DNA of 64,000 nucleotides from Petrotoga mobilis SJ95 (GCF_000018605.1 NC_010003.1:1588501-1652500), one strand, 5' to 3'; shown: positions 34,674 to 45,076, counted from the stretch's first letter. Numbers and translations: made by a program. Notes: generated by a model not told the origin, from the sequence alone.

Positions 34674-36650
34674 ATGTTTAAGCTTCGTTCCGAATACGAA
34701 CCTCAAGGCGATCAACCAAAAGCAATAGAAGAACTCTCTTCTGGGATCAATAAAAATTATAGGTTCCAAACTTTACTGGGCGTTACTGGATCTGGTAAAA
34801 CATATACAATGGCTAATATTATTGCAAACGTGAATCGACCAACTTTAGTTCTCTCTCCGAATAAAATCTTAGCCGTTCAACTATACAACGAATTCAAAGA
34901 GTTCTTCCCGGAAAATAGAGTCGAATTTTTTATAAGTTATTACGATTACTATCAACCAGAAGCCTACATCCCCTCTCGAGACATATACATAGAAAAAAAT
35001 GCAGACATAAACGATATTTTAGTTAAAATGAGGCTCTCAACGTTAAAATCAGTTTTAACAAGGAGAGACGTAATTGTAGTTTCAAGCGTCTCAGCTATCT
35101 ATGCCTCGGGCAATCCCGATGACTTTTCAAACATAAACCTTTATCTGAGAGTGAATGAAGAGTATTCTAGAAGAGAAATCTTAATTAAACTTGGTAAAAT
35201 GCAATACACAAGGCAAGAAAAAGATTATCTCGGTGGAACGTTCAGATGGAAGGGTGATGTTTTAGAGATATTCCCTCCTTACGAAGATTTTGGAATAAGG
35301 GTAACTTTTTTCGATAACGAAGTCGAAAAGATCGAAGCACTTGACGTATTCAACAGAACCATAATAGAAGAATTTGATAAAATTACTATTTATCCAGCGA
35401 AAGAATTTGTAACCAGTCAGGAAAAGATTTTTTCAGCTATTGAAAGAATAAATGCCGATCTGCAAACCCAAATAGAATATTTCAAAAGGGAAGGTAAACT
35501 TTTAGAAGCTCAACGAATAGAGCAAAGGGTAAAACAAGATTTAGAATTCCTTCAAACATTGGGATACTGTAAAGGGATAGAAAATTATTCAAGGTATTTC
35601 GATGGTAGGAATCCTGGAGACTCTCCATGGACACTTTTGGATTACTTCGATGAAGATTTTGTTACTTTTATTGACGAATCTCACATAGCGGTACCACAGT
35701 TAAGGGCAATGTTCAGAGGGGATTACGCGAGGAAGAAAAATTTAGTTGATTACGGGTTTAGATTACCATCAGCCTTAGATAACAGACCTTTAAGATTCGA
35801 AGAATTTTTAGAAAAAACCAATCAAATTATCTTTGTATCAGCTACCCCAGGGCCATTTGAAATGGAAGTATCAGACCAAATAGTTGAACAGATTATTAGA
35901 CCTACAGGACTTGTGGACCCAAAGGTTGAAGTAAAATCTACGGAAGGTCAAGTGGACGATTTCATATCCGAAGTAAAAGAGGTTGTAGAAAGAGGAGAAA
36001 GAGCTCTAGCGGTGGTTTTAACAAAGAAAGATGCCGAAATCCTCTCAGATCATTTAAACCTAATGGGCATTAAATCATTGTATCTACACTCTGAACTCGA
36101 TACAATTGAAAGGTCAGAGGTAATAAAAAAAATAAGAAACGGCGAAATTGAAGTAGTTGTTGGTGTAAACTTACTTAGAGAAGGGTTAGATTTACCGGAA
36201 GTTTCTCTTGTTGCCATAATGGATGCAGATAGAGAAGGATTTTTAAGGTCTGAAACAACGTTGATTCAAACGATTGGTAGAGCTGCAAGAAACGTTCAAG
36301 GTAAGGTATTACTGTACGCCGACCGAATAACGGAGGCGATGAAAACTGCCATCGATGAAACAAACAGAAGAAGAGAAATACAGATTCAATACAATATAGA
36401 TAACAACATCACTCCAAAAAGTATCATTAAAAAATTACCAGAAGACATGTTTGCACCATTCAAAGATAACGAGGTAAAAGAAGAAGATTATATATTCGCT
36501 GTAGAGGAGAACCTCTCTCCGGATGATTACTTGGCTATGCTTGAAGAAAAAATGTACGAAGCAGCCTCCGAATTAAAATACGAAGAAGCAGCAAGATACC
36601 GAGACGAGATCAAAAGGATAAAAAGAAAATACAACATCAAACAAAATTGA
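34674..36650 (+). CDS. uvrB: Excinuclease ABC subunit B
   Basis: 658 residues. Helicase motifs: Walker [14 protein letters not shown], the beta-hairpin region [24 protein letters not shown]-type [11 protein letters not shown], motif [18 protein letters not shown] and motif [11 protein letters not shown]. The C-terminal UVR motif ([17 protein letters not shown]) for binding UvrC is complete. The ATG at 34674 has GGAGGTG 8 nt before it. It acts in nucleotide excision repair with UvrA and UvrC. Confidence 0.97.
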   Translation: MFKLRSEYEPQGDQPKAIEELSSGINKNYRFQTLLGVTGSGKTYTMANIIANVNRPTLVLSPNKILAVQLYNEFKEFFPENRVEFFISYYDYYQPEAYIPSRDIYIEKNADINDILVKMRLSTLKSVLTRRDVIVVSSVSAIYASGNPDDFSNINLYLRVNEEYSRREILIKLGKMQYTRQEKDYLGGTFRWKGDVLEIFPPYEDFGIRVTFFDNEVEKIEALDVFNRTIIEEFDKITIYPAKEFVTSQEKIFSAIERINADLQTQIEYFKREGKLLEAQRIEQRVKQDLEFLQTLGYCKGIENYSRYFDGRNPGDSPWTLLDYFDEDFVTFIDESHIAVPQLRAMFRGDYARKKNLVDYGFRLPSALDNRPLRFEEFLEKTNQIIFVSATPGPFEMEVSDQIVEQIIRPTGLVDPKVEVKSTEGQVDDFISEVKEVVERGERALAVVLTKKDAEILSDHLNLMGIKSLYLHSELDTIERSEVIKKIRNGEIEVVVGVNLLREGLDLPEVSLVAIMDADREGFLRSETTLIQTIGRAARNVQGKVLLYADRITEAMKTAIDETNRRREIQIQYNIDNNITPKSIIKKLPEDMFAPFKDNEVKEEDYIFAVEENLSPDDYLAMLEEKMYEAASELKYEEAARYRDEIKRIKRKYNIKQN

Positions 36651-36654
36651 CTAT

Positions 36655-36712
36655 AAAAAACAAAATATGGGAAGGAGATAGATAACTTAATTATCTTTCT
36701 CCTTCCCATAGT
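36655..36712 (-). terminator. Terminator of the chemoreceptor gene
   Basis: A 13-bp stem (36666-36678 with 36698-36710, core GGGAAGGAGA/TCTCCTTCCC), and on the minus strand it is followed by TTTTGTTTTTTATAG. It lies between convergent uvrB and the chemoreceptor gene. Confidence 0.8.
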
Positions 36713-36758
36713 ATAATATGCGCTGCTCGGTATTTCACATACAGCTACCTTTTTATTT

Positions 36759-39047
36759 TTATTGCAGTTTATTTATCATATTTTTTAGACCCTTTTTCAA
36801 TTCACTTGAAATCTTTTTTACTTCAGAAAGCAAAGCTTGTTTATCTTCTCTTGTTCCAAGTTCTTCAGTTTTTTTGTGCAATTGTGCATGTAATCTTAAG
36901 ACCTGTGCCCAATCATCAGCTAGCTCTTTTTCGATCTGAATTGTTTTTGAAAAAATACCGAAACTACATCTATCTGGATTAATTTCTAAATCAATATTAG
37001 GATCCTTTAACTTCTTTTCAAATAAATCAACCCAATTTTGATGAGCTTTTATAGCTTTTTCAAACTCTTTTATTTTCTCCTCGTTATTGTATAAACTAAA
37101 AGTTGATACAGTTTCTATAAGTGCATTAAGTCCAGTAAAAACATGCTCTGAAACATTAACTAAATTTTCACTATCTTTGGATAGAATATCCGTATCTTTA
37201 GTAATACCTTCAACACTATTTCTTATTTGATCGACCATTTTTGAAACAGAATTCATGTTTGAACTTATTTCTTCCGCTGTAGCAGTTGTTTCTTCAGTAT
37301 TGGCAGAGAAATTTTCAATTATTTCGTTCATTTCGGATATTCTTGAATTCATCTCTTCAAACTGTCCCAATACATTTTGAGATTCATCCTCAGTTTTTTC
37401 TATGAGATTTGATGTTTCTTTATTCGAAAGATTTGTTTTTTGAGATATTACTATTAGATCAGTTATTATTTTTGCTATGTTTTCAGTGGCTTTTTTACTT
37501 TCTTCTGCGAGTTTTCGTATTTCATCCGCTACTACAGCAAAGCCTCTCCCAGCTTCGCCAGCTCTAGCTGCTTCTATGGCAGCATTCAAAGCTAATAAAT
37601 TAGTTTGTTCAGTTATACTATCTATTGTGTTTATTATTTCTTTTATTTCTTCAGAATTTTTGGAAAGAATTTCTGAGTTTTTCATTGATTCTTCAGCTTT
37701 TTTAACAGCTTCAAACAGCATTTCGTTCATTCTTTCAATATTTTTTACACCCTCATCTGAACTTTGGTGTATTCCATTTGATATTTCGTTCAGATTTTGT
37801 GCCGATTTTGCCTGATTATCGTTTGCAGCGGTTAAATCTTCGATACTTTGACGTATTTCATGAATTCTCTCATCTGTATCTTGTGCATTGTAATTGATGT
37901 CCTTTGTTTTTTGATTGGTGTTTTCTAAATGTTCTTTAGAAATTTGTGATGACCTCGCAAGATTGGCACTTAAAATTCCAAAGTCTTGAGAGATTTGAGT
38001 TATTCTCATCATTGAATTTTTGAGTTTGTTCACAGCTTCTTTGATTGAGTTAGATATTGTCTCAAATTCACTATCTAAATTCATACCAGAAAAATCTAAA
38101 ACCAAATTTCCATTTGAAAAATCGTTGACTTTATTTTTCAAATAATTAACTTCTTTAACTAGTTTTCTAGATATGAATAGAGTAACCAAAATGATTATTA
38201 ACAAAATAGCAGAACTGATAATTATAGAATAAAATATCCCGTTTCTGTTGTTAGAGATAATTTCACTGTAATCTATTTTTGTTCCTACATATCCTATTAC
38301 TTTATTACTAAAATCTACTAGAGGGAACATAGCCATTAAATAATTATCTTTTATTTCGTAGAAAAAATTATCTCCGGATTTTATTGAATCTACATTAGTG
38401 GTGAATATGGTAAGATCATATTTATTTGATTCAAAAATTTCTACTTCACCACTTAAATCGTTATCAAAAATTTTAAGAACAGAGTCTCCTTCGATTTTCT
38501 CTAAGAATTCTTTATTTATTGATAAACCCAATTCTGCTGTACCTTGAAATTCATTATTATAATACACTGGAGCTACATATCTAAAACCTAATCCAGCTCT
38601 TCCAATTTCAGGGCCTGAAGTAGGTTCTTTTGTTTTGTTTACCTGATTTATTGTTTCCCTGAAAGAACTCAAATCATCACCGTATTGTCCTGTGTCATGT
38701 AATCTCAAAAAAGTAACAGAGTTTTTGTGAAATTGAAATTGCTCAATATTATTTTCCCTTAGCGTGTTCCAAATCGGAAGGGTCAGTTCTTGAAGCTTTT
38801 GACGATCATTCTCTGCAAAAGCTTTTGCAATCTCTTCATTTGCCAAAATAGAATCTAAAGTTCTTTTTAAAGAGTTTTCAAGGTTTTTTAATTCGCTTAA
38901 GTAACTATAATTTACCTGTTCTACAAAGTTTTCATTTTGAAAATCATAAACCTTCTGTTGATAAAAAATAGATACAAGAATTATACTTATAACCCCGACT
39001 ATTACTATTACTGGAACGAAAAAGTTTAACTTTGTTCTAATTTTCAT
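36759..39047 (-). CDS. Methyl-accepting chemotaxis protein with C-terminal CZB domain
   Basis: 762 residues. One N-terminal membrane helix, a periplasmic sensor of about 230 residues of the dCache/CHASE-like kind, a second helix ([17 protein letters not shown]), a HAMP region, then a coiled-coil signalling domain with the hairpin tip [38 protein letters not shown]. The C-terminus is a chemoreceptor zinc-binding domain: [13 protein letters not shown] (HxW), DRCSFGIF (Cys), and two later His in RLHAQLHKK. The zinc domain links signalling to zinc or oxidants such as hypochlorite in other bacteria; here this is inference. Confidence 0.93.
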   Translation of the reverse strand: MKIRTKLNFFVPVIVIVGVISIILVSIFYQQKVYDFQNENFVEQVNYSYLSELKNLENSLKRTLDSILANEEIAKAFAENDRQKLQELTLPIWNTLRENNIEQFQFHKNSVTFLRLHDTGQYGDDLSSFRETINQVNKTKEPTSGPEIGRAGLGFRYVAPVYYNNEFQGTAELGLSINKEFLEKIEGDSVLKIFDNDLSGEVEIFESNKYDLTIFTTNVDSIKSGDNFFYEIKDNYLMAMFPLVDFSNKVIGYVGTKIDYSEIISNNRNGIFYSIIISSAILLIIILVTLFISRKLVKEVNYLKNKVNDFSNGNLVLDFSGMNLDSEFETISNSIKEAVNKLKNSMMRITQISQDFGILSANLARSSQISKEHLENTNQKTKDINYNAQDTDERIHEIRQSIEDLTAANDNQAKSAQNLNEISNGIHQSSDEGVKNIERMNEMLFEAVKKAEESMKNSEILSKNSEEIKEIINTIDSITEQTNLLALNAAIEAARAGEAGRGFAVVADEIRKLAEESKKATENIAKIITDLIVISQKTNLSNKETSNLIEKTEDESQNVLGQFEEMNSRISEMNEIIENFSANTEETTATAEEISSNMNSVSKMVDQIRNSVEGITKDTDILSKDSENLVNVSEHVFTGLNALIETVSTFSLYNNEEKIKEFEKAIKAHQNWVDLFEKKLKDPNIDLEINPDRCSFGIFSKTIQIEKELADDWAQVLRLHAQLHKKTEELGTREDKQALLSEVKKISSELKKGLKNMINKLQ

Positions 39048-39119
39048 ATGTGTTCCCCCCTATATAATTTGTGGGACGGGAAACTTAAAAAATGATACTA
39101 TAAATCTGACCTTATGATT

Positions 39120-39476
39120 TTACCCTTCTCGATTGTGATTTGCGTGTAAACTTCGCACCTTCTTTCTCAAAAATCTATCCGTATCAAAGAAGAACCTGAA
39201 AAGAGCCCAAATGAATATAAAAAAGATACATAATGTAACCCACAACATTTCAACTTCTCCCATGGCTCCAAAAATACCTGTACCTCTTATACCAGTGATG
39301 ATAAACGCCAAAAGCCACTCTTTACTCAAAAGAGCTACAATGGTTATAGCAAAAAGAATCCACGGTTGGTTAATAACCAAAGAAAACACAAATAAAGAAG
39401 CCAAACCGGCAATCCATAGGATTATTCTGTAGATATTTCGACCTTTACTTTTACTCTCTTTTAAATCTCCTGCCAA
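39120..39476 (-). CDS. Small membrane protein, unknown
   Basis: About 118 residues with three hydrophobic segments (IILWIAGLASLFVFSLVI, PWILFAITIVALL, MLWVTLCIFFIFIWALF) and a basic C-terminus (DRFLRKKVRSLHANHNREG). The TTG at 39476 is chosen because GGAGG stands 8 nt upstream; a TTG at 39491 would overlap that ribosome site. It starts right after lepA and is cotranscribed with it. I recognise no family. Confidence 0.65.
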   Translation of the reverse strand: MAGDLKESKSKGRNIYRIILWIAGLASLFVFSLVINQPWILFAITIVALLSKEWLLAFIITGIRGTGIFGAMGEVEMLWVTLCIFFIFIWALFRFFFDTDRFLRKKVRSLHANHNREG

Positions 39477-39493
39477 CTCTGACACCTCCAAAT

Positions 39494-41314
39494 TTATTCT
39501 TCATCTTCGTTAACCTTCAACAAAGCCAGGAAGGCCTCTTGAGGAATATTGACTTTACCAATCTCCCTCATCCTTTTTTTACCTTCTTTTTGCTTTTCTA
39601 GCAATTTCATCTTTCTGGTCACATCTCCACCATAACACTTCTGAAGGACATCTTTTCTTAAGGCTTTAATAGTGGATCTTGCGATTATCTTACCCTTGCA
39701 ATATGCTTGGATAGGTATCTCAAATTGATGTCTAGGAATTAAATCTCTTAATTTATCCACTAATTTTCTTGCAAGTGTATAGCTTTGACTGTCATGAACA
39801 ACGTAAGATAAGGCGTCAACTTTCTCTCTATTTATTAAAATTTCTAACTTCACTAAATTAGACTCTTTGTACCCTGTTATCTCGTAATCCATAGAGGCGT
39901 AACCTTTACTGATAGCCTTCATCTTATCGAAGAAATCGAAGATCAAATCAGCCAAAGGAATTTCAAAATGTAAAACCACCCTATTCTTACCTGCGTTTGA
40001 AACATGAGAAAAATTACCTCTTTTTTCAACTTGAGCCAAATTTATTAAATCCCCCATATAATCAGGTGGAGTAATAATATCCAACTTACAAAAAGGTTCA
40101 TAAACTTTTTCTATCAAATCTTCATCGGGAAACTCTGAAGGATTTGTAATTTCTATTTCTTCTCCATTTCTTAGCTTTGCTTTGTAAATTACGCTAGGAA
40201 CAGTAAGAATAACAGCAAGTTCAAATTCCCTTTGCAAACGTTCTTTAACCACATCCATGTGAAGCAAACCCAAAAAACCTACCCTAAAACCGTATCCCAT
40301 AGCCGGGGAACTTTCAGGAGTGAATACAAGAGAAGCATCGTTCAATTTCAACTTTTCAAGAGCCTTTCTTAACTCCTCATAATACTCTGGCAAACCTGGA
40401 TAAAGTCCCGCATAAACCATCGGTTTTACTTCTTTGTACCCTGGAAGAGGTTTTTCTATGGGATTCAGTGCATCAGTAATCGTATCTCCTACTCTTGCCT
40501 GCTCTATATCTTTTATTCCAGCCACAATATAACCTATTTCGCCAGCAGACAGATCCTCTGTCTCTATCATCTCTGGGTGAAAGATCCCAACCTCGATAAC
40601 TTCATAGGTTGCATTAGAAGCCATTAATTTAATCTTGTCACCTTTTTTAACCTTTCCTCCAAATATTCTACAATAAACGATGATACCTTTGTACTTATCA
40701 TACTTAGCATCGAATATCAAACCTTTCAACTTGTCTGAAGTATTGCCTTTACTAAGGGGAGAAGGGACCTTTTGAATAATCAATTCCAGTAAATCTGTAA
40801 CTCCCTCTCCAGTTTTTGCACTAATAGGGATTATTGAGTCAGCTTCAATACCAACCAAATCATTTATCTCCAACATCGTTTCATCGATATTTGCAGTGGG
40901 AAGATCTATTTTGTTTATTGCACCAATGATCTCCAAATTGTTTTCCATGGCTAAATACGTGTTAGTAACGGTTTGAGCCTGAACACCTTGTGTGGCATCG
41001 ACCAGTAAAATAGCACCTTCACATGCTGCCAAACTTCTCGAAACTTCATAGGTAAAATCAATATGCCCAGGAGTGTCCAAAATATTCAGCTCATATTCAT
41101 TTCCATCCTTTCCAGTATAAAAAACCTTGACCGGATGTGATTTTATAGTAATTCCTTTCTCTCTTTCTAAGTCCATTGAATCTAAATACTGTTCTCTCAT
41201 ATTTCTTTCGTCTATCGAATGTGTCAATTCCAGTATTCTATCCATCAAGGTTGTTTTTCCATGATCAATATGTGCAATTATTGCTATATTTCTAATAAAA
41301 TTGGGATCAAACAA
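39494..41314 (-). CDS. lepA: Elongation factor 4 (back-translocase)
   Basis: 606 residues. GTPase motifs: G1 AHIDHGKTTL, G3 DTPGHIDF, G4 NKIDLP. The EF4-specific C-terminal domain is present (YCKGKIIARSTIKALRKDVL and CYGGDVTRKMKLLEKQKEGKKRM). A TTG at 41314 is the likely start since GGAGGTG lies 8 nt before it; this gives MFDPNFIRNIAIIAHIDHG. LepA acts on stalled or mistranslocated ribosomes. Confidence 0.96.
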   Translation of the reverse strand: MFDPNFIRNIAIIAHIDHGKTTLMDRILELTHSIDERNMREQYLDSMDLEREKGITIKSHPVKVFYTGKDGNEYELNILDTPGHIDFTYEVSRSLAACEGAILLVDATQGVQAQTVTNTYLAMENNLEIIGAINKIDLPTANIDETMLEINDLVGIEADSIIPISAKTGEGVTDLLELIIQKVPSPLSKGNTSDKLKGLIFDAKYDKYKGIIVYCRIFGGKVKKGDKIKLMASNATYEVIEVGIFHPEMIETEDLSAGEIGYIVAGIKDIEQARVGDTITDALNPIEKPLPGYKEVKPMVYAGLYPGLPEYYEELRKALEKLKLNDASLVFTPESSPAMGYGFRVGFLGLLHMDVVKERLQREFELAVILTVPSVIYKAKLRNGEEIEITNPSEFPDEDLIEKVYEPFCKLDIITPPDYMGDLINLAQVEKRGNFSHVSNAGKNRVVLHFEIPLADLIFDFFDKMKAISKGYASMDYEITGYKESNLVKLEILINREKVDALSYVVHDSQSYTLARKLVDKLRDLIPRHQFEIPIQAYCKGKIIARSTIKALRKDVLQKCYGGDVTRKMKLLEKQKEGKKRMREIGKVNIPQEAFLALLKVNEDEE

Positions 41315-41374
41315 AAAAGAAAGCACCTCCACAAACCTAAAAATATAGAAATATTATATCATAAAAAAGATAAT

Positions 41375-42946
41375 CTAAAAAGATTTACTATTAAGAGACG
41401 ACTCTATATCTTCCAATTGCCTTGAGTATCCATCAATTCTTTCTTTTAGATCTTTGAAATGTTCTAGCTTATTTATCTCCTTTTTAAATGCCTCGTAGTT
41501 TTCAAACATACTTGTTTGCATTTTTACCTTTAAGCTATTTATAAAATTTTCAACATTAGATTTAAGTGTATTTTCTAAAGCCTTCATTTGATTAGAAATT
41601 TCATTATCCAATCTTTTTTGAACACTTCTTGAGATGTATAACCTGTTCAACAGATTTTTGTTTTTAAACGTTACTGTTTTAAAGGTTCTATCTAAAATTT
41701 TGTTGATTTCTTTTTCTAAATCATTGGAAAAAATAATAAACTCTTTATCAACATCCAACTTTAACTTTTCCCTTAAGAAAGGATCGATTCCTAATCTATC
41801 TACAACTTCCTTCTTATCAAAAAATCTATTTATTCTGCTCTTTTCTTCATCCGTAATGTTTAAAATCTCTCTGGTTATTCTATCGTTCAGGGTTTTTGAT
41901 ACTTCTTTTTTGAATTGAGAAATCTCATACTCGATATTTTCTTTCACTTTTTTCTGCGTCTTATAAAAGTTTAAGATTGAATCTTTCAAATCAGTTAACT
42001 TATTCAAGTAATAATTTTTTATAGCATCATTAATTGAATCAAACCTAATATTAAAAAAAGAATGATTCTCTCCCAAAAACGCATTAAGGGTTTCATAATA
42101 TCTCTCAAGAACTTCCAATTCATCGATTTTTTCGTTCAAAATGTTGCTATTTTGGTCAACGGAAAATCTAATCTTACCTATAATTGTTTTCAATTTCATT
42201 CTTTTCTTGTCATGACTACCTATTTCGTTAAAAATATAATCTCTAACCTGTTGGAACCCACTATCAGGTTTAGATTCAATTTCTAGCTTAGCTGAAGTTA
42301 AAAAGATTTTGGGATCTTTCAAATCTATTTTGTTGCATCTATTTATAAGCTCTTTTTTAGCCATTTCTATCTCTTCTTGTGAAGCTCTATCCTTCTGGGA
42401 GAGAATAAAGATGACATCTTTTTTCAAATCCTTGATGATCTTTTCGATCAACTCCCAATCGCTTTTTGTATATATATTTTTCGAGTCGAAAACAAACATT
42501 ATCAGATTGCTATTTTCTAAAAAATCTCTGGTAATCTTTTCATGTTTCTCCATTATTGTGTCCGTTCCTGGGGTGTCTATTATCTCTATTCCTTCCAAAG
42601 AATCCAAATCTTTGTAGATTGTAACCATATCACCTTTTGTTTCAACGTTCCCTTGACCCTTTCGAACGATTGTTATTTTGGAAGTCTGAGGTCCTGGTCC
42701 AACCTCGAAGATACTCTCTTCTCCTTCTTTAATTCCAAGTAAAGCGTTTAAAAAACTACTTTTACCAGCTTTAACTTTACCTACAACTACAAAATTGAAA
42801 AGTGTTTCAAATTCGCTCTTCACTTCGTCAATTTTATCTTTAATCAAAAAAGAATTCCCATTGATAAGCTCTAAATAATCTTTCAACAAGGCTTTTAACT
42901 TAGATTCTTCTTTCTTGAATTTATCGCTAACTAAGGGTATTCCCAT
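41375..42946 (-). CDS. Dynamin-like GTPase
   Basis: 523 residues. GTPase motifs: G1 GKVKAGKSSFLNALLG, the switch region with a QTSKIT Thr, G3 IEIIDTPGTDTIM and G4 SQKD. The rest is long alpha-helical, strongly charged and coiled-coil, with no membrane helix. Bacterial dynamin-like proteins remodel membranes and some protect against phage lysis; the role here is unknown. The P-loop is in the KAGKSS form of the dynamin/BDLP group, not the TrmE/Era type. It stands 60 nt upstream of lepA on the same strand. Confidence 0.8.
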   Translation of the reverse strand: MGIPLVSDKFKKEESKLKALLKDYLELINGNSFLIKDKIDEVKSEFETLFNFVVVGKVKAGKSSFLNALLGIKEGEESIFEVGPGPQTSKITIVRKGQGNVETKGDMVTIYKDLDSLEGIEIIDTPGTDTIMEKHEKITRDFLENSNLIMFVFDSKNIYTKSDWELIEKIIKDLKKDVIFILSQKDRASQEEIEMAKKELINRCNKIDLKDPKIFLTSAKLEIESKPDSGFQQVRDYIFNEIGSHDKKRMKLKTIIGKIRFSVDQNSNILNEKIDELEVLERYYETLNAFLGENHSFFNIRFDSINDAIKNYYLNKLTDLKDSILNFYKTQKKVKENIEYEISQFKKEVSKTLNDRITREILNITDEEKSRINRFFDKKEVVDRLGIDPFLREKLKLDVDKEFIIFSNDLEKEINKILDRTFKTVTFKNKNLLNRLYISRSVQKRLDNEISNQMKALENTLKSNVENFINSLKVKMQTSMFENYEAFKKEINKLEHFKDLKERIDGYSRQLEDIESSLNSKSF

Positions 42947-43240
42947 AGAACACCACCTCTCATTTTTGAATCCGGTTTTATCAATTATATAATATTTGTT
43001 ATCGATTTTTTACTACATTATAAAAAGAGTATATCAGATTTTCGAAAAAAGGGCAAAAAAGATATCACTCTTTCAGAAATTAAAATAAAGAAAAGAGTGA
43101 TATCAAAATTTAGCAAAATTATAGGCAGAAAACAAATACTTGACATTAATATTAAATTAGTCTTCTGCACAGCTACTTCAATAATTCTTTTATCTCTTCT
43201 ATCGTTATTTCTAACAAGTTATCCCCTCGTATAAACACTT
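42947..43240. other. Gap between the dynamin-like gene and the YjdF-type gene
   Basis: About 290 nt. It contains the terminator hairpin at 43061-43104 and a TTGACA-like site near 43141. On the minus strand one frame just left of 43260 reads DNLLEITIEEIKELLK before a stop; this looks protein-like but has no start of its own and overlaps the 3' end of the YjdF-type gene, so no gene is called. The rest is AT-rich. Confidence 0.5.
43061..43104 (-). terminator. Long-arm hairpin terminator after the YjdF-type gene
   Basis: A 13-bp perfect inverted repeat, GATATCACTCTTT at 43061-43073 and AAAGAGTGATATC at 43092-43104, with an 18-nt A/T loop; read leftward it runs into TTTTTTGCCCTTTTTT. It fits as terminator for the gene at 43241-44044. 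Confidence 0.7.
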
Positions 43241-44044
43241 TTAAGAAGCATTCACATAGTCTTTTAAAGCTGATCCGATTCTTTCTAATAAAGAATCCAT
43301 ATCACGAGTTTTGTTCAATCTTTTTAGGGTGTTCCAAAAAATATATATTCCAGTAAGACTCCCTATAAAGTCTACAATAAAATCTACCATTGTATCGAAA
43401 AGGCTGTCCTCTTGCGCCAGTCTGTATCCAGGATAACCTCTAAAGATTAGATCAGAAATAAACTCTCCTATTTCCCAAAACACTCCTATTGTCATAACAA
43501 TAGAAATGGTAATAACAAATATTTTTAGAAAGAAAAAAGACATTTTCGTCTTGGTCCAAACTAGTTCAGACCCCATTACCAAAGGATATATAAGAAATGA
43601 AAGCCAAATACCTCCCGTAAAATGAATAATAAAATCGTAAATTTCAAAAGTATCATAAAAGTGGTACCACAACCCAAATACACTATGTAATGAAATTTGA
43701 ATTATTGTTACTGTACGTATTTCTTCAAGAACCGTAGACTTTGTTACCCATTCAAAAATCCAAGTTAAATAAACTCCAAAGGCACTTAAGAGGTATCCTA
43801 AAAAATGAGGTAAGTTAAAATTCCAAATGCTTCCTATAATAGGGATAAATACAACAAAAGAAAAAAATAAGTTAACGGTTCTTAAAATAGAATAAACGGT
43901 TGAACTTGAAGTAAACATGGTTTCTTTCACTACAGGATCTCTTACCAAAAAGTGATGGATTTTGTCAAATTCTATTTTTGCTTTTTTCAATGTTTTTGAA
44001 AATCTTGGTGTAATCAGCATCACCTCATTTTGAGTCTTTTTCAT
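43241..44044 (-). CDS. YjdF/DUF2238-type integral membrane protein
   Basis: 267 residues with six or seven membrane segments. The family blocks are FEIYDFIIHFTGGIWLSFLI, TIGVFWEIGEFISDLIF and the end SLFDTMVDFIVDFIGSLTGIYIFW, with charged residues (E, D, H) inside the membrane regions. The biochemical function of this family is not known. It stands alone, with a terminator on the left and intron remnants on the right. Confidence 0.75.
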   Translation of the reverse strand: MKKTQNEVMLITPRFSKTLKKAKIEFDKIHHFLVRDPVVKETMFTSSSTVYSILRTVNLFFSFVVFIPIIGSIWNFNLPHFLGYLLSAFGVYLTWIFEWVTKSTVLEEIRTVTIIQISLHSVFGLWYHFYDTFEIYDFIIHFTGGIWLSFLIYPLVMGSELVWTKTKMSFFFLKIFVITISIVMTIGVFWEIGEFISDLIFRGYPGYRLAQEDSLFDTMVDFIVDFIGSLTGIYIFWNTLKRLNKTRDMDSLLERIGSALKDYVNAS

Positions 44045-44084
44045 ATTCTATAATTCATCTTAATTATATAATTTAGATACAAAA

Positions 44085-44234
44085 ACAAATCGCGTTGGAG
44101 GCAGATAATTAATTTATTTATCGTCCTCCCACACCACCATACGTACCGTTCGATGGACACCTTACCTCTTTCGACTAGTCCGCTACCTGGCCCACAGCGG
44201 ACTTTCACCGCTTAGCTATTGCCCATGCTGGGCG
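44085..44234 (-). mobile_element. Deleted remnant of a second group II intron
   Basis: Read leftward from 44234 it begins CGCCCAGCATGGGCAATAGC and GCGGTGAAAGTCCGCTGTGG, the same domain I start as the intron at its right but without the first GTG. After about 85 nt it jumps to the 3' strand of domain V and domain VI (GAACGGTACGTATGGTGGTG, then GGGAGGACG). The 5' strand of domain V and all domains between are gone, so it cannot splice. It abuts the 3' end of the next intron. Confidence 0.8.
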
Positions 44235-44869
44235 ATCGGGTAGGAGGTAGATAATTAATTTATCTACCGTCCTCCCACACCACCGTACGTACCGTTCGGT
44301 ATACGGCGGTTCAACAGGATTGATGTCTGTATCCTTTCACATCGTTTCTTCCTCTTTCAGACGTAGAAGTTATATTAGGCGCTTCTACATTATTTTCAGG
44401 CTCTCCCTTATCTTCATGTAGGAAACCTTCTAATCGAAGTTGTATGCCTTTTCCATGTCCCTTCGCATCTTTCAAGATTCGAAACCTCCTGTTGTTCAGT
44501 CCTTCCTCATCTCTCAATGAGTACTATGACCTCTGCTGACTTCTCAAGATTCAGCCATACATTGCTGTATGGGTTGCCTTATCAGCATATTCTTGAGATC
44601 TCCCCAGGTAAGTGCAATAACTTTCATCCCATCTATTCGCCAGATCTACTCCGTGAAGTTCTGGGTAGCTGTTGGACTTCGTTTTGAGTGGCAAACTCGT
44701 CCACTTCACTTAGCCTTGTATCTGGTTCTTGTTCATCGAACCGGGACTTTGCCTTTGGCTTCCTTCAGATTCCACCTCACGGTGGACACCCTTGCCTTTG
44801 GCTAGTGGTTCCCGCTACCTGGCCCACAACGGACTTTCACCGCTTAGCTATCGCGCATGCTGGGCGCAC
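44235..44869 (-). mobile_element. Group IIC intron without reverse transcriptase gene
   Basis: The 5' end is GTGCGCCCAGCATGCGCGAT at 44869. The body has landmark segments remembered from the Oceanobacillus iheyensis IIC ribozyme: AAGGGTGTCC, GGAATCTGAAGGAAGC, GATGAGTTTGC-like GACGAGTTTGC, ACCTGGGGAG, GTCAGCAGAGGTCATAGTAC. Domain V is intact: GAACCGCCGTATACCGAACG then GTACGTACGGTGGTG, followed by domain VI and a CCTACCCGAT end. Domain IV is only about 200 nt; the reverse transcriptase/maturase frame is absent. It sits 5 nt past the terminator hairpin of peptide copy A, the known IIC target preference. Confidence 0.88.
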
Positions 44870-44873
44870 CACC

Positions 44874-44903
44874 AAAGAGAGGAAGTATAACTTTCCTCTC
44901 TTT
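44874..44903 (-). terminator. Terminator hairpin of peptide copy A; intron homing site
   Basis: An 11-bp stem, AAAGAGAGGAA at 44874-44884 with TTCCTCTCTTT at 44893-44903. It begins 8 nt after the peptide stop. The T-tract is cut short by the group IIC intron. Confidence 0.8.
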
Positions 44904-44911
44904 TTCGGTTC

Positions 44912-45076
44912 TTACCAAAGAATAGTTGTTTTAGGAGTTTCACGCCATCCACAACCATCAATGTATTGAGAAACCTCTGGAAAGTACTCCTCGCAATCAT
45001 CCCTGCAACCAAGAGGATTCACATTATTATATCCATTAACATCAACCTTCAATTCTTCTTCTGGTCTTACTTTCAT
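44912..45076 (-). CDS. RiPP-type precursor peptide, copy A
   Basis: 54 residues, with AAGGAGGTGAAACAA in front of the ATG. The N-terminal part MKVRPEEELK and a GY-NVNPLG stretch look like a leader; three Cys at 24, 28 and 42 lie in GCRDDC and DGCGWRET. It is 41 of 54 identical to copy B at 55308-55472, with all Cys and the Trp kept, and only the last seven residues really differ. Copy B lies directly upstream of two radical SAM/SPASM enzymes, so I infer both are substrates of those enzymes. Copy A is the last gene of the leftward operon, before a terminator hairpin. Confidence 0.85.
   Translation of the reverse strand: MKVRPEEELKVDVNGYNNVNPLGCRDDCEEYFPEVSQYIDGCGWRETPKTTILW

Noticed and set aside
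43105-43270. Small minus-strand gene ending in DNLLEITIEEIKELLK
   Set aside because: The tail looks protein-like, but no start codon with ribosome site was found and it overlaps the preceding gene in another frame.
44311-44517. A 68-codon minus-strand frame inside the group II intron
   Set aside because: It lies across domains III-IV of the intron RNA, has no reverse transcriptase motifs, and is explained by the ribozyme sequence.
44569-44969. Plus-strand frames of 78-93 codons
   Set aside because: These are antisense to the group II intron and the precursor peptide copy A.
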